A DNA stretch of 64,000 nt from Corinectria fuckeliana (lineage: Eukaryota > Ascomycota > Sordariomycetes > Hypocreales > Nectriaceae). Where the stretch lies: positions 123,011 to 187,010 of the forward strand of contig WPDH01000056.1 in assembly GCA_019137255.1 (NCBI GenBank). The letters are read 5' to 3'. Both the position numbers and the translations under genes were made by a program. Shown here in pieces: positions 1 to 10,575 of the stretch. Every line of letters begins with the position of its first letter. The stretch's first letter is position 1. The notes under the pieces are model-generated. The model had not been told where the DNA came from, searched no databases, and saw nothing but the letters and a program-made list of their open reading frames with translations.

Positions 1-1
1 G

Positions 2-343
2 CTGCCGCAGGAAGACCAGGCCGTCGGGGGTGCTCTCATCAACGCCATGGGCATGTTCGGCCGCGCCATCGCCCTAGCCATCGCCACCGCGGTGCAGTCC
101 TCGGCCATGGCCTCGGCGCGAGGCGTAAGCGTCCAGGATGCCGGACCTGTGGAGCCCTGGGATGGGCCGTCGCTCAAGGGTCTCCGCGCCGCCGGCTGGG
201 CCAACTTTGGCATCGCTGTGTTCGCCTTGATCTTGGTGGTGGTGACGTTCCGGAGCATGGAGATTATCGGCAAGAAGCCGGCTCGGCCGAACCGAACAGA
301 CGGGATGATGACCGACGAGGCTGCCGACGTAGAGAGGCGATGA
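2..343 (+). CDS. MFS transporter, C-terminal end (partial)
   Basis: The frame is open from the window edge, so only the last 113 residues are seen. They start LPQEDQAVGGALINAMG, which resembles the loop and helix found late in fungal drug:H+ antiporter-type MFS transporters. A last membrane helix (WANFGIAVFALILVVVTF) follows, then a short basic and acidic cytoplasmic tail. The family exports drugs, toxins or small metabolites across the plasma membrane; the substrate cannot be told from this piece. The start lies outside the window. The family call is an inference from helix pattern and motif. Confidence 0.7.
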   Translation: MPQEDQAVGGALINAMGMFGRAIALAIATAVQSSAMASARGVSVQDAGPVEPWDGPSLKGLRAAGWANFGIAVFALILVVVTFRSMEIIGKKPARPNRTDGMMTDEAADVERR

Positions 344-941
344 TGACGAAAGGACGAAAGGACGAAAGGAAAAGAAAACTGGATGTTTGAGAGAAGATGC
401 TGGTTAAATAGGGGTTTCTGGTCAGATTGAAGGTAAAAATACCCTGGATGTTGTTGAGTGGCTTAGAAACAGGTTGGGTTGTGTTGATTGTCTAGAAATG
501 AGTTCAAGAAACATATCAATACTAGAATGTTGTTAGGTAGCTGAGAACAACTCCTTTTATAAAGTTGTGTGCAAACGAGTTGACTTGCCGAACTGCTCAC
601 CATACCTGCCTGATACGACACATCTCCTCTGCCATACGCCATATCCCCTTTCTCGAGCACACTTCCTAGCCTAGTCTCGACCCTGACCTCCGTCGTCTTT
701 CCCTCGTCTTTCCGTCGGGGCCTTACTTGCACCGGCAGCCCCGTCGGCCCCGCCGAGTCCCACTGTGGACGCCGTATCGGCCGTGTGTTGCCCCGAGATA
801 GTGGATACCGCCCCCGGCGAGCTCGTCCGCGATTCGGCCGAGCACCTCCCAACGTTTCTTACAAGTCACAGCTTCCAGCGGCCGTCTAAGTCAAAGCCAT
901 CTCTAGCATCTAAATCTCGCAACGGAGAAACCTCTCGTCAA
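344..941. other. intergenic, no gene seen
   Basis: This is the 3' flank of the transporter and the leader of the next gene. It begins with GACGAAAG direct repeats just after the stop (about 344-370). The open frame of the next gene runs back to 765 but has no ATG before 942. Confidence 0.5.
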
Positions 942-1310
942 ATGGCGCGCCACATCGATATCGTCCTGCTCGGCGCGACGGGGTACACGGGCCGTCTGTG
1001 TGCCGCGTACATGGCCAAGGCTCTCCCCGAGACCGTGACGTGGGCGCTTGCGGGCCGGAGCGAAGCCAAGCTCGCGAGTCTGGCCCAGGAACTCGAGCGC
1101 GCGGTGGGCTTCGCGTACGACGGGGACCCGTACGTCTTCACGGGCGTGTCGTTGACCGAGGCGGCCTTGTTGCTGCTCGAAGGGGGCACGCCGGCGCATG
1201 AGTGCCGAGGAGGCATCTCGACGCCGGCCATGCTCGGAAACAAGTTTGTCGAGAGGCTGAGACGACCTACGGCCGGTGTAAAGATCGAGGTCAAGCCGAC
1301 AGAGATCTAA
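942..1310 (+). pseudogene. saccharopine dehydrogenase-like reductase, internally deleted
   Basis: A 122-residue frame that fuses the two ends of a normally 400-residue family. Residues 1-48 are a Rossmann N-terminus (DIVLLGATGYTG, then the typical AGRS..KL..LA). Residues 50-122 match the far C-terminus, with GDPY.FTGVSLTEAALLLLE and a GG.STPAMLG..FVERL signature. Roughly 270-300 residues of the middle, including most of the catalytic and dimer region, are absent, with no frameshift at the joint near 1090-1110. The ATG at 942 is chosen because MARHIDIVLLG is the usual N-terminus. It is probably a deletion relic that may still be transcribed. A real short NAD-binding protein is less likely. The family length and ends are from memory of the family, not a search. 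Confidence 0.6.
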
Positions 1311-1679
1311 ACCCCACTGTTGATGCTTGCCACGGCATATAAAGTCAGCCTCTAGTCACGATGGCGCATGGGGAGCCGAGCATCAGTGTCGGCGGGTTGA
1401 CGGACTCACTCTCCAGCCACTCTTGTATGCTTGCTAGTCAGATGTGTATGCTTGTTAGATACATAATCGCGCCCTTCTCCAAACTGGGAAAATCATAACA
1501 GTAACCATCTCCGAGCTCGTCGGTGATTGGGTGACAAACAACGAATCTGCGTCGGGCCGCGACGCACTTTTCTCGGGCAGTACGAAGTAAGCACCTGACC
1601 CTCCTCCCTCACTCTTCAGCACACGAGTTTCCTTCATCGACCCCTAAACGACAACACAGACCACCGTCTTAACATCAAC
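1311..1679. other. intergenic, no gene seen
   Basis: This is a spacer between the reductase relic and the small two-exon candidate gene. No coding pattern is seen in any frame beyond short chance ORFs. Confidence 0.4.
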
Positions 1680-1989
1680 ATGTCGACAACTACCAAGGAA
1701 GAATTAGTAGGAGAGCCAAGGCATTTTATTAAGCTATATTCTAAATACGTCACAGGAGCGACGGTGGCAAGATTCCACGGACGAAACTTTCACACAGGTT
1801 GACAAGCGAAGATATCATAGATACGAGGCTGGGTCTATCGTCAAGTTCGATTGTAATAGGGAGTGTGTGTCAGTGTCGTTTACGCAGGGAGACTCTGTCA
1901 TCTTAACCAAGAGAGGACCTGGAAGTATGCTGGATATTCCAAAAGATATTGGTGTTACCGCAAAAGACGGCAGCACAAAGGGAATATGA
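1680..1989 (+). CDS. candidate small two-exon gene, 86 aa, unknown
   Basis: Exons 1680-1706 and 1756-1989. The 49-nt intron 1707-1755 starts GTAGGA and ends CACAG, and splicing it out joins two frames that are each closed on their own. The product begins MSTTTKEELERRWQDS and is hydrophilic. It has alternating strand-like stretches (GSIVKFDCNRECVSVSF, GDSVILTKRGPG), two cysteines and no signal peptide or membrane helix. Base composition is more AT-rich than in neighbouring genes. I do not recognise a family. The main alternative is chance, since the branch site (TTCTAAAT) is only a fair match. Confidence 0.35.
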
Positions 1990-2216
1990 AAGGCTACCAG
2001 CCTTCGTGTATAATATATACCTGAATTAAGGGCCTCAGTAGTATGTCAAAATATCTAACCATAGCTGGAGAGCCTGAGCGAGGTCTTGAACCAAAAGCAA
2101 CCGGCACTCGTTGTCTAATGGGTATCATGAGATTCACAACCAAAAAAAAACCCCCCCCAAAAAAAACCAAAAAAAACGTAGCTTATTCCAAGCGCCGACA
2201 AATGCCAAGTTCTATT

Positions 2217-5200
2217 TTACCTCCCTCGCGCCTCCTCTATTTCAATCTGGAGATCCGGGTCGTCCTCCTCGTCCACGGCTTCATCACTGCACAGCCGCCG
2301 AAGCCGCTCTCGCATGGCGGGATCCTGCTCCAGCTCCTGCCAGAGCTCCACGTCCCACTCCTCGATGTTGTCGCCGATCCTCCTCTGCTTCCACGGTGGC
2401 CACTTCCAGAGACCAGCCATGAGGAGCTGGCGCTTCGCTGCCTTGATCACTATCTCCATGAGACCCAGAAGCCCGAGGACGATGAAGACTGTTGACCACC
2501 AGACGGCGTCGGCACCGAACAGCGTCGTAAAGCCATCGCGGATGGCGTAGGTGCCGGATGGTATCTTGGCGTAGACGCCATCGAGGAAGCAGAGCCAAGC
2601 AAACCAACCCCAGGTAGTAAGGAAAAAGGAAAACAAGACAATGCCAGTCTTGTAGTGAGTTTCGAACATGCTGCAACTGTTAGCAAAGGGACACACAGTG
2701 TACATGAAAGGGGGAGGGGGGTTACGTACAAGAGCTTCCAGTTGATCCAGAGAATACCAACTGTGAACGTGAGCGTCCCCAAGGCATATAAACCTGCGTC
2801 TTTTGCGGCCGGCGAGACCCATGCGTAGCCCGTCCAAATCCCATACCAGCAGACAACACCTTGAATTGCTCCAAGCAGCATCCACCTGGCAAACTTCCAG
2901 ATGTTCAAGCCCATGTTCCGCTGGCCGTAAACGTAGAGCTCGGGAACTGCCAGGAGGGTTTCCGCCCTGAGGTCCTGCTCCCAGATTCCCATGCAAATGA
3001 CACAAAGACTGGTAAAGAGAGTGTTGAAGACAGTCAAGCTCGTGGATTCGTACAAAGACGTGCCGCTGTACCCAGCGTATCTCTGATACTGAGCCGTAGG
3101 GAGGTAAAAGAACATCTCTTTCCAAAACGTGCAAAGAATAAACTTGGCAGTGCGGACATAGTTCCACCGACCATGAACAAGCAACAGACGTTGCAGAAAG
3201 CGGAACTGCGCGACGGAGTAGTCGGCGACTCGCGCCGCTTGCAGACCTTCCTTGCCCGAGATACCAACTCCGACGTGACTGGCTTGAATCATAGCCAAGT
3301 CGTTCGCGCCGTCGCCGATGGCCAGGGTGAGTCCCCGTCGCTTGTCGCCACGGAATCCCTTCAACCGAGACCTCACAGCTTGGACGAGGAGGGCCTTTTG
3401 CGCGGGAGAGGCTCGGCAGCAAATGACCGAGTCAACCAGCAGCATCGCATCGTAGAACTGAATTGAAAGTTCCGGCGACTTTTCAACAGCGGCAAGCGTC
3501 TGACCATCGATGACCACCACGCTGTGGACGGAGCCGGCCTGAAGATCCTCCATCAGCGCAATCAGTTGCGAGTCAAGCGCACTCTTGCTGACGTCGAGGA
3601 TATACAGATCAGAGCCTGGCCGGCAAATGCGAGCCGAGTGCGCAATGTTGATGGCTGTCTCGCGTTTGTCGCCCGTGAGCATCCATATTTTGATGTTGGC
3701 TCTACGCAATCTCTCAATGGTCTCGGGTACTCCTTTCTGAAGCTTGTCCTCGATGGCGGTGGCGCCAACAAGATCAAACGATTGCTCAATCTCATCTCCC
3801 GCTGCTTCAATGAATTCTTGGCGATTGACGAGGCTGGTCGTGGCACTATCCCAGACCTTCTTCCATGATTGATATTCCTGCTCCGTGATGAACTTCTGCG
3901 CAAACAACAGCGTCCGCAGACCCTCGGTAGCGAAGTCGTCAAGATGCTTGAAACACTTGGTGAACACCTCGGAATCGTCGTAGATGGATGGGTCGTCGAG
4001 GAAATCAAAATGGTCAGGAACCGGCGCCTGATAGTGTACCGGGGTGTGCAGGAACTGGCTCTTGTTGGGGATGTCAATTGAAACACCCCTGGTAGTGATG
4101 GAGAGGCGAGGCTTGTCTTCAGACCGACGCGCAAGTCTGCTGAACTCAAACGACTTGCTGCGGTCAGCCTTGGGGCGTCGGCTGGTGCTTCGATCTCTTG
4201 TTGTTGAAACCGCGGAAATACGGCGAATTTGCAGACTAGGTCGTCCACCGAAGCTGTTGCGTGGCTCCTGTTGCTCGCTGCGCCGATAAAGCTCGCGTTC
4301 CAAATCTGCACTCTTTCGCACCTCCGTCGCCTTCTGCTTAGCAAGCGTTGACATCTTCAAGCGGGGGAGGATGGCAGAGTCCGCGCCCTTGCAGATGATG
4401 GAGATTCGGCCGTCGGGATAGCGAACGACGATTGACATTCTCTTTCGCGAGCTGCTGAACTCGATGACGTCTAAAACTTGGTACTTTTGCTCCTCTTCCC
4501 GCCCTTCTGGATGCTGGATTTGGAGAGTAATTGTTTGTGTGGTGCGGTTGACAACGAGGAAGCCAAGCTCTTGAGCCGCTCTCACGAGAGCGAGCTCGTC
4601 CGGAGACGAAGCTTGAAACTCCAGTCCGCCATCCTCCTTGTGCTCAGGCAAGCAGGTGTGACACAGCGCCATTGCCAAGATGTACTGCTTAGCTTTTCGG
4701 GCGAAAACCGAGTTCGGCCGAAGACGGATGTACTCGATCATGTCGTTTGTTGTAACATCGGGCTGGACATGGTCTGGCCGCCCGGTCGAGCGCCATTGTG
4801 ACGATGATCTGCGGCCCATGGAGGGCGACATAGAAGGTCTCGAAGGTGACATGGACGGTCGTGTAGGTGACATGGAAGGTCGTGTAGGTGATGCAAGCAG
4901 CATGCCCGTCGCAGACTGAGGTTGATCCTCCGGGATAATCACAGTGATAGGTTCGACGTTGTACACGGAGGTATCCATGCTCGAATCCTCATCTCCCAGC
5001 TTTATCGCCTCAAGCTCATCGTTGTTGTCCTTCTGCTCGAGGTCCATCTCATGAAGCCAGACGGTCCCGGCAACGCTGATTTTGCGGAACTTCATAATGT
5101 TGTCCGTCAAGGTACCGGTCTTGTCCGAGAAGATGTAGCCTACCTGCCCCAAGTTCTCGAGGATAGTGTTCGTGTTGCAACGAGCAGGCGTATCTGTTTC

Positions 5201-6694
5201 TTCGTCGTACATCTCAACGTCTGAGTTCAACATCAGAAGCTGGCCGATTTTGACAATCTCCAGACTGATGTACAAGGCGAGTGGGATGACGTTGTTGAAC
5301 ATGATGATGAATGCAATGATAATCTGGTAAAACGGAACCGCAGCTTGGTTCAGATACCAGGAATGCCTCTCCGTATCCTTCTGCCACTTGACATATCCCA
5401 TTGACACTCCAACCGACAGGATGATAACGTAGACGGCCAGGGTGACGACAATCTTGTTGACAATTCTCTCGAGGGCTGGTTTCTTTGCCTTGGGGTGCTT
5501 GTTCGCGTTCATGCGGATCTTGCACTCTTCGCCCGTGTTGATGACGATGCCGTACGCGGAGTTGGTGTTGCGTAGCACACTACCTCTGTAAATGACTTCG
5601 TTCAGGGTCAATGGGACGGTTTTATCGCCCACGGTGACACGACCGTCGAAATTAAAAAGGTCAGGGTTAGGGTCCTCGACAACGAATTTAGCGGCGCACT
5701 TAGACACGCCCTCAACCGTGTCACAGCTCTCGAGAGCGTGTGTAACCTGCTTGGCCTTGAGATTGGTCTCACCATCGAGGGCCATGGTTTCAATGTACGC
5801 AAGCCCGTTCTCTCCGTCGCTATGTAGCAGCACAACATCGGCAGGAACGGGTTCGTCGCGACACAAGTTGATGACATCGCCGACTTTGATGTCTCTCCAT
5901 CGTATGGGAACCCATCGGGTGCCCTGGAATTCATCATTGGGAAGTGGTCGAGGCTTGGCCGCTGATTTGGTCACGAATGGGTTGTACCGCCTCCATAAAC
6001 TGTCCGGCTGGACTTTTCCGGTGTATTCATCTTCCTGGCCAAGCACTGTCGCAAAGTAGGCGTTTTCAACTTCGTCGAGTCGATGTCGTCGATAGTCGTC
6101 GAATCCCTCCTTGCAAATGGTCAAGAGAACAAAGAATAGGAGAGGTAGGATGGTCGTGTATGATCCAGTCGTGGACAGACCCGGTATCTAGTTTGTAAGA
6201 GTCAACGTTCAAGTCCTCATCGCGGTTTCGACCCATGGGTGGATTGGCTATGCGCATACCATCTGCGGAATGCCAACGCAAAGGAAGTAAAAGTTTCCCA
6301 CGCGCGAGAACTGGAAGAATAGTTGCTTTGGGAAGAAGTCCCATACTGTATATCGAGAGGTTCGGATGTTGTTGGAGATGTACGGGACGCCGCGGCGGGT
6401 GTCAATGAGTGGCTTGTCGTGTGGAACCTCGAGGGGGATAGAGCGGCCATCGTTGGAGGCGATGATGTGCTTGCGGCGGAGGATCGTGTCGACGATATTC
6501 CTCTGGTAGACTGAGGCGACAGCATCCTTGATGCGACGGCCCTGGCGACTCGGCGCAGAGGAGCCGGAGCCGGAGCCAGAGCCGGAGCCAGAGCCGGAGC
6601 CAGCAGCATCGTTGCTCAGCCGAGTGTGACGGTGAGCCCTGTCCGTCACGACATGTCCTGGGCGCTTCTCCTGATCGGAAGGGCCTGGCGGCAT
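2217..6694 (-). CDS. DNF3: P4-type ATPase, phospholipid flippase (DNF3-like)
   Basis: Exons 6694-6260, 6187-2730 and 2670-2217 (introns 72 and 59 nt) give about 1448 residues. P4-ATPases flip phospholipids to the cytosolic leaflet, usually with a Cdc50-type partner, in Golgi, endosomal or plasma membranes. Seen: N-terminal flippase signature (PKQLFFQFSRVGNFYFL), the DGETNLK actuator loop near residue 283, helix 4 with IPLALYISLEI, the phosphorylated Asp in DKTGTLTDN near 500, N-domain SPDELALVRAA, TGDKRETAINIA and the hinge GDGANDLAMIQ near 1105, then the C-terminal helix bundle. A Ser-Gly repeat (residues 32-46) and an SPTRPSM repeat (about 578-602) sit in variable regions. ATG 6694 is preferred because the frame further upstream is low-complexity; ATG 6925 is possible. 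The subfamily (DNF3, like Magnaporthe PDE1) is inferred from DKTGTLTDN and length. Confidence 0.9.
4817..4891 (-). repeat. coding minisatellite SPTRPSM
   Basis: A 21-nt unit occurs about three times in tandem, with a fourth degenerate copy, inside the flippase N-domain insertion. It encodes SP(T/S)RPSM. Such Ser-Pro repeats are possible proline-directed kinase sites (inference) and may vary in number between strains. Confidence 0.8.
6557..6601 (-). repeat. coding Ser-Gly repeat
   Basis: A 12-nt GGCTCC-type pattern (seen on the plus strand as GAGCCGGAGCCG) encodes alternating Ser and Gly near the flippase N-terminus. It is low complexity and probably length-variable. Confidence 0.8.
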
Positions 6695-9309
6695 GGCGAT
6701 GGAACCGAGGGAAGCGAGTGACTCTAGGCAGCCATAGAGTGTCAAAACGAGCGACTTGAAAGAGAGACTATTCGGATTCAAGGGGGATGAGGCTTGCGAG
6801 ACCGACGAATGGCTGGCGAGCTGGGAAGGCGAAAGGGAGGGGCTTGACTTCGGTGGCCGATGCAGCCGTCGTGTGGATTGTCGTGTCGGGCCGTGAGGGT
6901 GTAGGTACTGTAGCGTGTGGGACACGGATGTGGCGTGGCGTGGTTTGGGAGCCCCGGGTTCCGGTTCGTCCGAGAGCAGTCCACGGTACGTATTCAGAAG
7001 TGAGCCTTACCTAGACAGATAGATTAGATATCTAACGGCTGAACGAGAGAAGGCTGACGACGAAGAGAGTGCGTAGGAAGCTAGGAGGCGGCCAACTAAC
7101 ATGAAGACCAGGCAGGTTTGATGGTGCATTAATTGTCATGACAAGTACTCGGGCTTTCGAGCGATGATGAGCGAGAGTGGTGAGAACTGGCTGGAGAGCG
7201 AGAGTGGTTGTGGAGCCGTGTGGCTTGTTGGCCAAGTTGCCAAGTTTCTCATCCAAGATTAGATCACTACGTAGCTTACAGAAATCTACCACGTCAAGCG
7301 CGACATAACCGTAGTACTTCGTATGTATGTACATACATAGTATGCACGACGTACGTATGTACGTACGTAGTATTGTCCCCGCAGCGCGGACACGGCACAG
7401 CAAACGCACGCACAGGGACACGAACTGACACGGGATAATTCTACAGCAAAGGCACTCGCTCCACAGGACAATCCGTAGGGCAATTGGCCGTGTAGTCGGA
7501 AAAAGGAGGCCCCATCACCATCGCCATCACCGTCATCATCACTCAGGTGGGGACGGAAAAAGGTAAAGGTTGCGGCGCGCCTGGACAAAATACCGGGGCT
7601 GCGTCGGCCGTTGAACTTCCAACATCACGATTCATGGAATGCGCCAAGTCAGTGACTAAAATAATCCAATTGCACCCAGCGATCCCCCCTGAAGAACCGA
7701 AGAGACTGGATTGGTCCCCCAGCCGTGCCCAGACTTGTCTTGCGCCAACTTCTGGTGTGCTTCGTGCATAATACTACGTAGGACGCTGCGATTATTATCA
7801 GATCACCGCCAGTTGACTCGGGGCTTTACCCCCCGAACAGAGTCAAGAGCCTCAAGAAGGCTGTGTAATAAGCGGGGTTGTCTCGTGTCCGACAGCTTGC
7901 TTGCTTCCTACATAGTACTACGTGCAGCTACAGTAGTGTATGTACATAGTAGCTTGGCTGGAGGGGTTTTGGCGAGATTGCCTAAACGGATGCACCCCAA
8001 AATCATCTTGAACATTTCGTAGCCTTATCCGTTCGGGTACATAAAGGTAAGCAAGGAGGCAAGGAGGGTGTGGTCCGGCAGTACGAATAGACTGACTGCT
8101 TGACCACCAACTCCACTGCGCCGGCTGTCCATGCTTGTATACGACGCTGATGGACCCTGAGAATCCACGTTCCTTGTTGATGCCGACGGGGCAGGTTTGG
8201 AAGACCCCGGTGCCGCCATCCTCGGATGATACATATTAGTAAATCCTTGGGCAGATGGAGTCTTTTTTTTTGGGGGGGATTTGGTTTATGATGGGGGGAG
8301 TTCCTTGAACCTTCTAGACTTTTCCGTTGGCGCCAGGGGGTTTGAAGGACCCGCGGCTAGGTACGCAGTACTTAATCTACAAAGTACGAATAGAGGCTAT
8401 GGGCACTTCGTACTTACCAGGTTGCAACCCACTTTCTGTCCTCCATATTATTTGCTTCTTGCGCGGCAGCTTAAACTTCCAAGGTGCCGCAAAGCCAAGC
8501 CGTGCCCCGGACTGAGGGGGGAGGGGGGGAGACGGACGGGCGGGGGCCGGGAAGACCAAAACGCTTGAACGATACCTGTGGACATTGATGAGAGAATACT
8601 ATTTATCTATTACTTACTGTGTAATTATGGCACGTAGGTAGACTAGCCACCCGAGACCCGTTACTATACTTGGGCAACACACCGGAGACAGAGAGAGATA
8701 GAGTCAATAAGTCAAGTTATTTTTATTAGATGTCATTACTGTCATTAGCTCGTGCCGCACAATTATGGATTAAGATGCATCCTGCTCCTTGCTCCAGAGC
8801 GCTTCCTCCCATCCAAAAGTCTATCCTCGGCCCATGCCCTTGCTCCTTTTGCTCTCACCACCATCCCAGTCCCCGCCCCCCTTGTGTGCGTGCCCGGAGC
8901 GGAATGGATTCCTCACAAGTCTTTTTTGGATGGCCGCCGCTCTGTCGTTTTCTCACTCTGTCGCTTTATCGCTCTTTTTGGCGACGTGCCTTATATGACC
9001 TCTTCACCCCTTTTTAGTGTGTGTGTCTGCGTGTGCGTGACCCGGTGCTTGGAGCGGGTCACATTGTGTGATCGATATGCGCAGTGGATGGTGTGCATGG
9101 TACGTACATATGTACATGGCGCGTGGTGGTGGTTCTGTTTGTGATATGATACAGGCGGTTCGGCCTGCGTTGTGAGTGTGGGTGTGTGGGGATATTTTGT
9201 GTTATGTTGGTGTGAGAGAGTTCTTGAATGTGAGTGAGTTGCGTGCGAGTGTGTGAGTGTGTGTGCTGTTTTCGTACATGCGCAACTTTTGGGGGCTCTG
9301 AAATCAAAT
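6695..9309. other. 2.6-kb spacer, no supported gene
   Basis: This holds the flippase leader and promoter on one side and the 3' flank of the asparaginase on the other. Features seen: tandem TACGTA/TATGTACA palindromes at about 7320-7370, short C/G homopolymers near 8265-8280 and 8515-8550, and a GT-rich strip at about 9018-9265. ORFs here are short and lack recognisable protein character. Confidence 0.5.
9018..9265. repeat. GT-rich strip
   Basis: An imperfect (GT)n-rich tract lies just past the asparaginase stop codon. On the asparaginase sense strand it is CA-rich and would lie in the 3' UTR. Confidence 0.6.
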
Positions 9310-10575
9310 TCAGTGCACTCCGTGATGCTCAAAGATGGCCCGGATGGCGTCCGTCTCCAGGCCCGTCTCCAGGGCCAGCTGCAGCTGTATCCGCGCTTTT
9401 TGCGGGTTCAGGAAGCCTGCGCCGATGCCCCCGAGCCCGTTGCTGCTCGCGAACCCCCAGCCCGGCCGGCGGCTCACGACGACGGGGATGTCCGTGTCCT
9501 GCAGCGCGCGCCGGATCTCGTCGGAGCCCGCCTCGGTCCAGTAGCCCGCGCCCAGCCCCGCGAGCACCACGCCCTTGGCGCCCAGGTCGATGGCCGCCTG
9601 GAACAGGCCGACGTTGAGCTCCTGGTGCGCGTACAGCACGTCCACCTGCGGCAGCTTGGCGTCGTCGTCGTCCCTGCCGCGCCAGCGCCGGGTGCGGCGC
9701 ATGTCGAAGTGGTGGTGGCCCAGCGGCCGCGACGCCGGGTAGTAGAAGACGGGCTGGATGTTGTTGACGAAGCCGCCCAGGAAGCCCCCGTCGGCCGACT
9801 GGAAGGCGTCGAGCTGGTTCGCGTTGGACTTGGACATGAAGCGCGCGGACCCGATGCGGTCGTTGAGCACCACCAGGACGCCCCGGCCGCGGGCCTTCTC
9901 GCTGCCGGCCAGCGTCGCCGACGACAGCAGGTTCATGGGCCCGTCGGCGCTGATGGCCGTGGCCGGGCGCATCGAGCCCGTCACCACGACGGGCTTGTCG
10001 CTCTGGACGGTCAGGTCCAGGAAGAAGGCCGACTCCTCCAGCGTGTCGGTGCCGTGCGTCACCACGGCGCCCTGCGTGTAGGGGCTGTCGAGGTCGTCCT
10101 GGATCTGGTGGCTCAGCGCCAGCAGCATGCTCGAGTTCATGTTGGTGCTGTCCGTGTTGGCCACCTGGACGCCGCGCACGTTGGAGACGTTGCACAGCTG
10201 CGGCACCGCGTCGATGAGGGCCTGGATGCCCAGCGCTCCCGCCTGGTAGCCCGTGGTCTGGTCCGCCGAGCTGGCCGAGCCGGCGATGGTGCCGCCGGTG
10301 GCATAGATGGTGACATTGGGCAGGCTGGCGTTGAAGCAGTTGAACTCGCCCACATCTCGGTGGCCGCTGAAGGGCTGTTGTTGTTGTTGCTGTTGCTGCT
10401 GCTGCTGTTGTTGCTGCCGGTGGTCTTGCTGCGGTTGCCTATGAAGCTCCGGGACGGGAGAGCCCCAGACCGAGGCGGCCCACGCGCCAAAGGGCAGGAT
10501 AGCGCTCGAGGGGGCCAACATGGCCACCATGAGGCGCCATAGGTAGGCGGTCCAGGCCGTTGTCGATGAAGGCAT
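9310..10575 (-). CDS. secreted L-asparaginase, type II
   Basis: A single exon of 421 residues. It hydrolyses L-asparagine to aspartate and ammonia. The two family threonine motifs are present: TGGTIAG at residues 93-99 (nucleophile Thr96) and HGTDTLEE at 174-181, followed by PVVVTGSMRP and LNDRIGSARF. The N-terminus has a hydrophobic stretch (about 10-36) fitting a signal peptide or anchor, so the enzyme is probably periplasmic or secreted like yeast ASP3 (inference). Between the signal and the catalytic domain lies a run of 14 glutamines (residues 54-67). A charged RRTRRWRGRDDDD insert lies in the inter-domain region. The ATG at 10575 is the first ATG of the frame. The downstream gene is far away, so no operon-like context. 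Confidence 0.93.
   Translation of the reverse strand: MPSSTTAWTAYLWRLMVAMLAPSSAILPFGAWAASVWGSPVPELHRQPQQDHRQQQQQQQQQQQQQQPFSGHRDVGEFNCFNASLPNVTIYATGGTIAGSASSADQTTGYQAGALGIQALIDAVPQLCNVSNVRGVQVANTDSTNMNSSMLLALSHQIQDDLDSPYTQGAVVTHGTDTLEESAFFLDLTVQSDKPVVVTGSMRPATAISADGPMNLLSSATLAGSEKARGRGVLVVLNDRIGSARFMSKSNANQLDAFQSADGGFLGGFVNNIQPVFYYPASRPLGHHHFDMRRTRRWRGRDDDDAKLPQVDVLYAHQELNVGLFQAAIDLGAKGVVLAGLGAGYWTEAGSDEIRRALQDTDIPVVVSRRPGWGFASSNGLGGIGAGFLNPQKARIQLQLALETGLETDAIRAIFEHHGVH
10374..10415 (-). repeat. CAA/CAG repeat encoding poly-Gln
   Basis: A run of 14 CAA/CAG codons near the asparaginase N-terminus, mixed codons rather than a pure CAG tract. Confidence 0.85.

Noticed and set aside
2080..2150. 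tRNA-like sequence (GGTTCAAGACC B-box-like motif on the minus strand with TCTAATGG nearby on the plus strand)
   Set aside because: No cloverleaf with paired acceptor and T stems could be drawn, and the A-box-like and B-box-like parts lie on opposite strands.
8025..8234. 69-codon minus-strand ORF
   Set aside because: Low-complexity Ser/Gly/Ala content, no domain and no splice context; chance ORF.
8752..9144. 130-codon plus-strand ORF in the asparaginase 3' flank
   Set aside because: Cys/Val run comes from the GT repeat; no domain.
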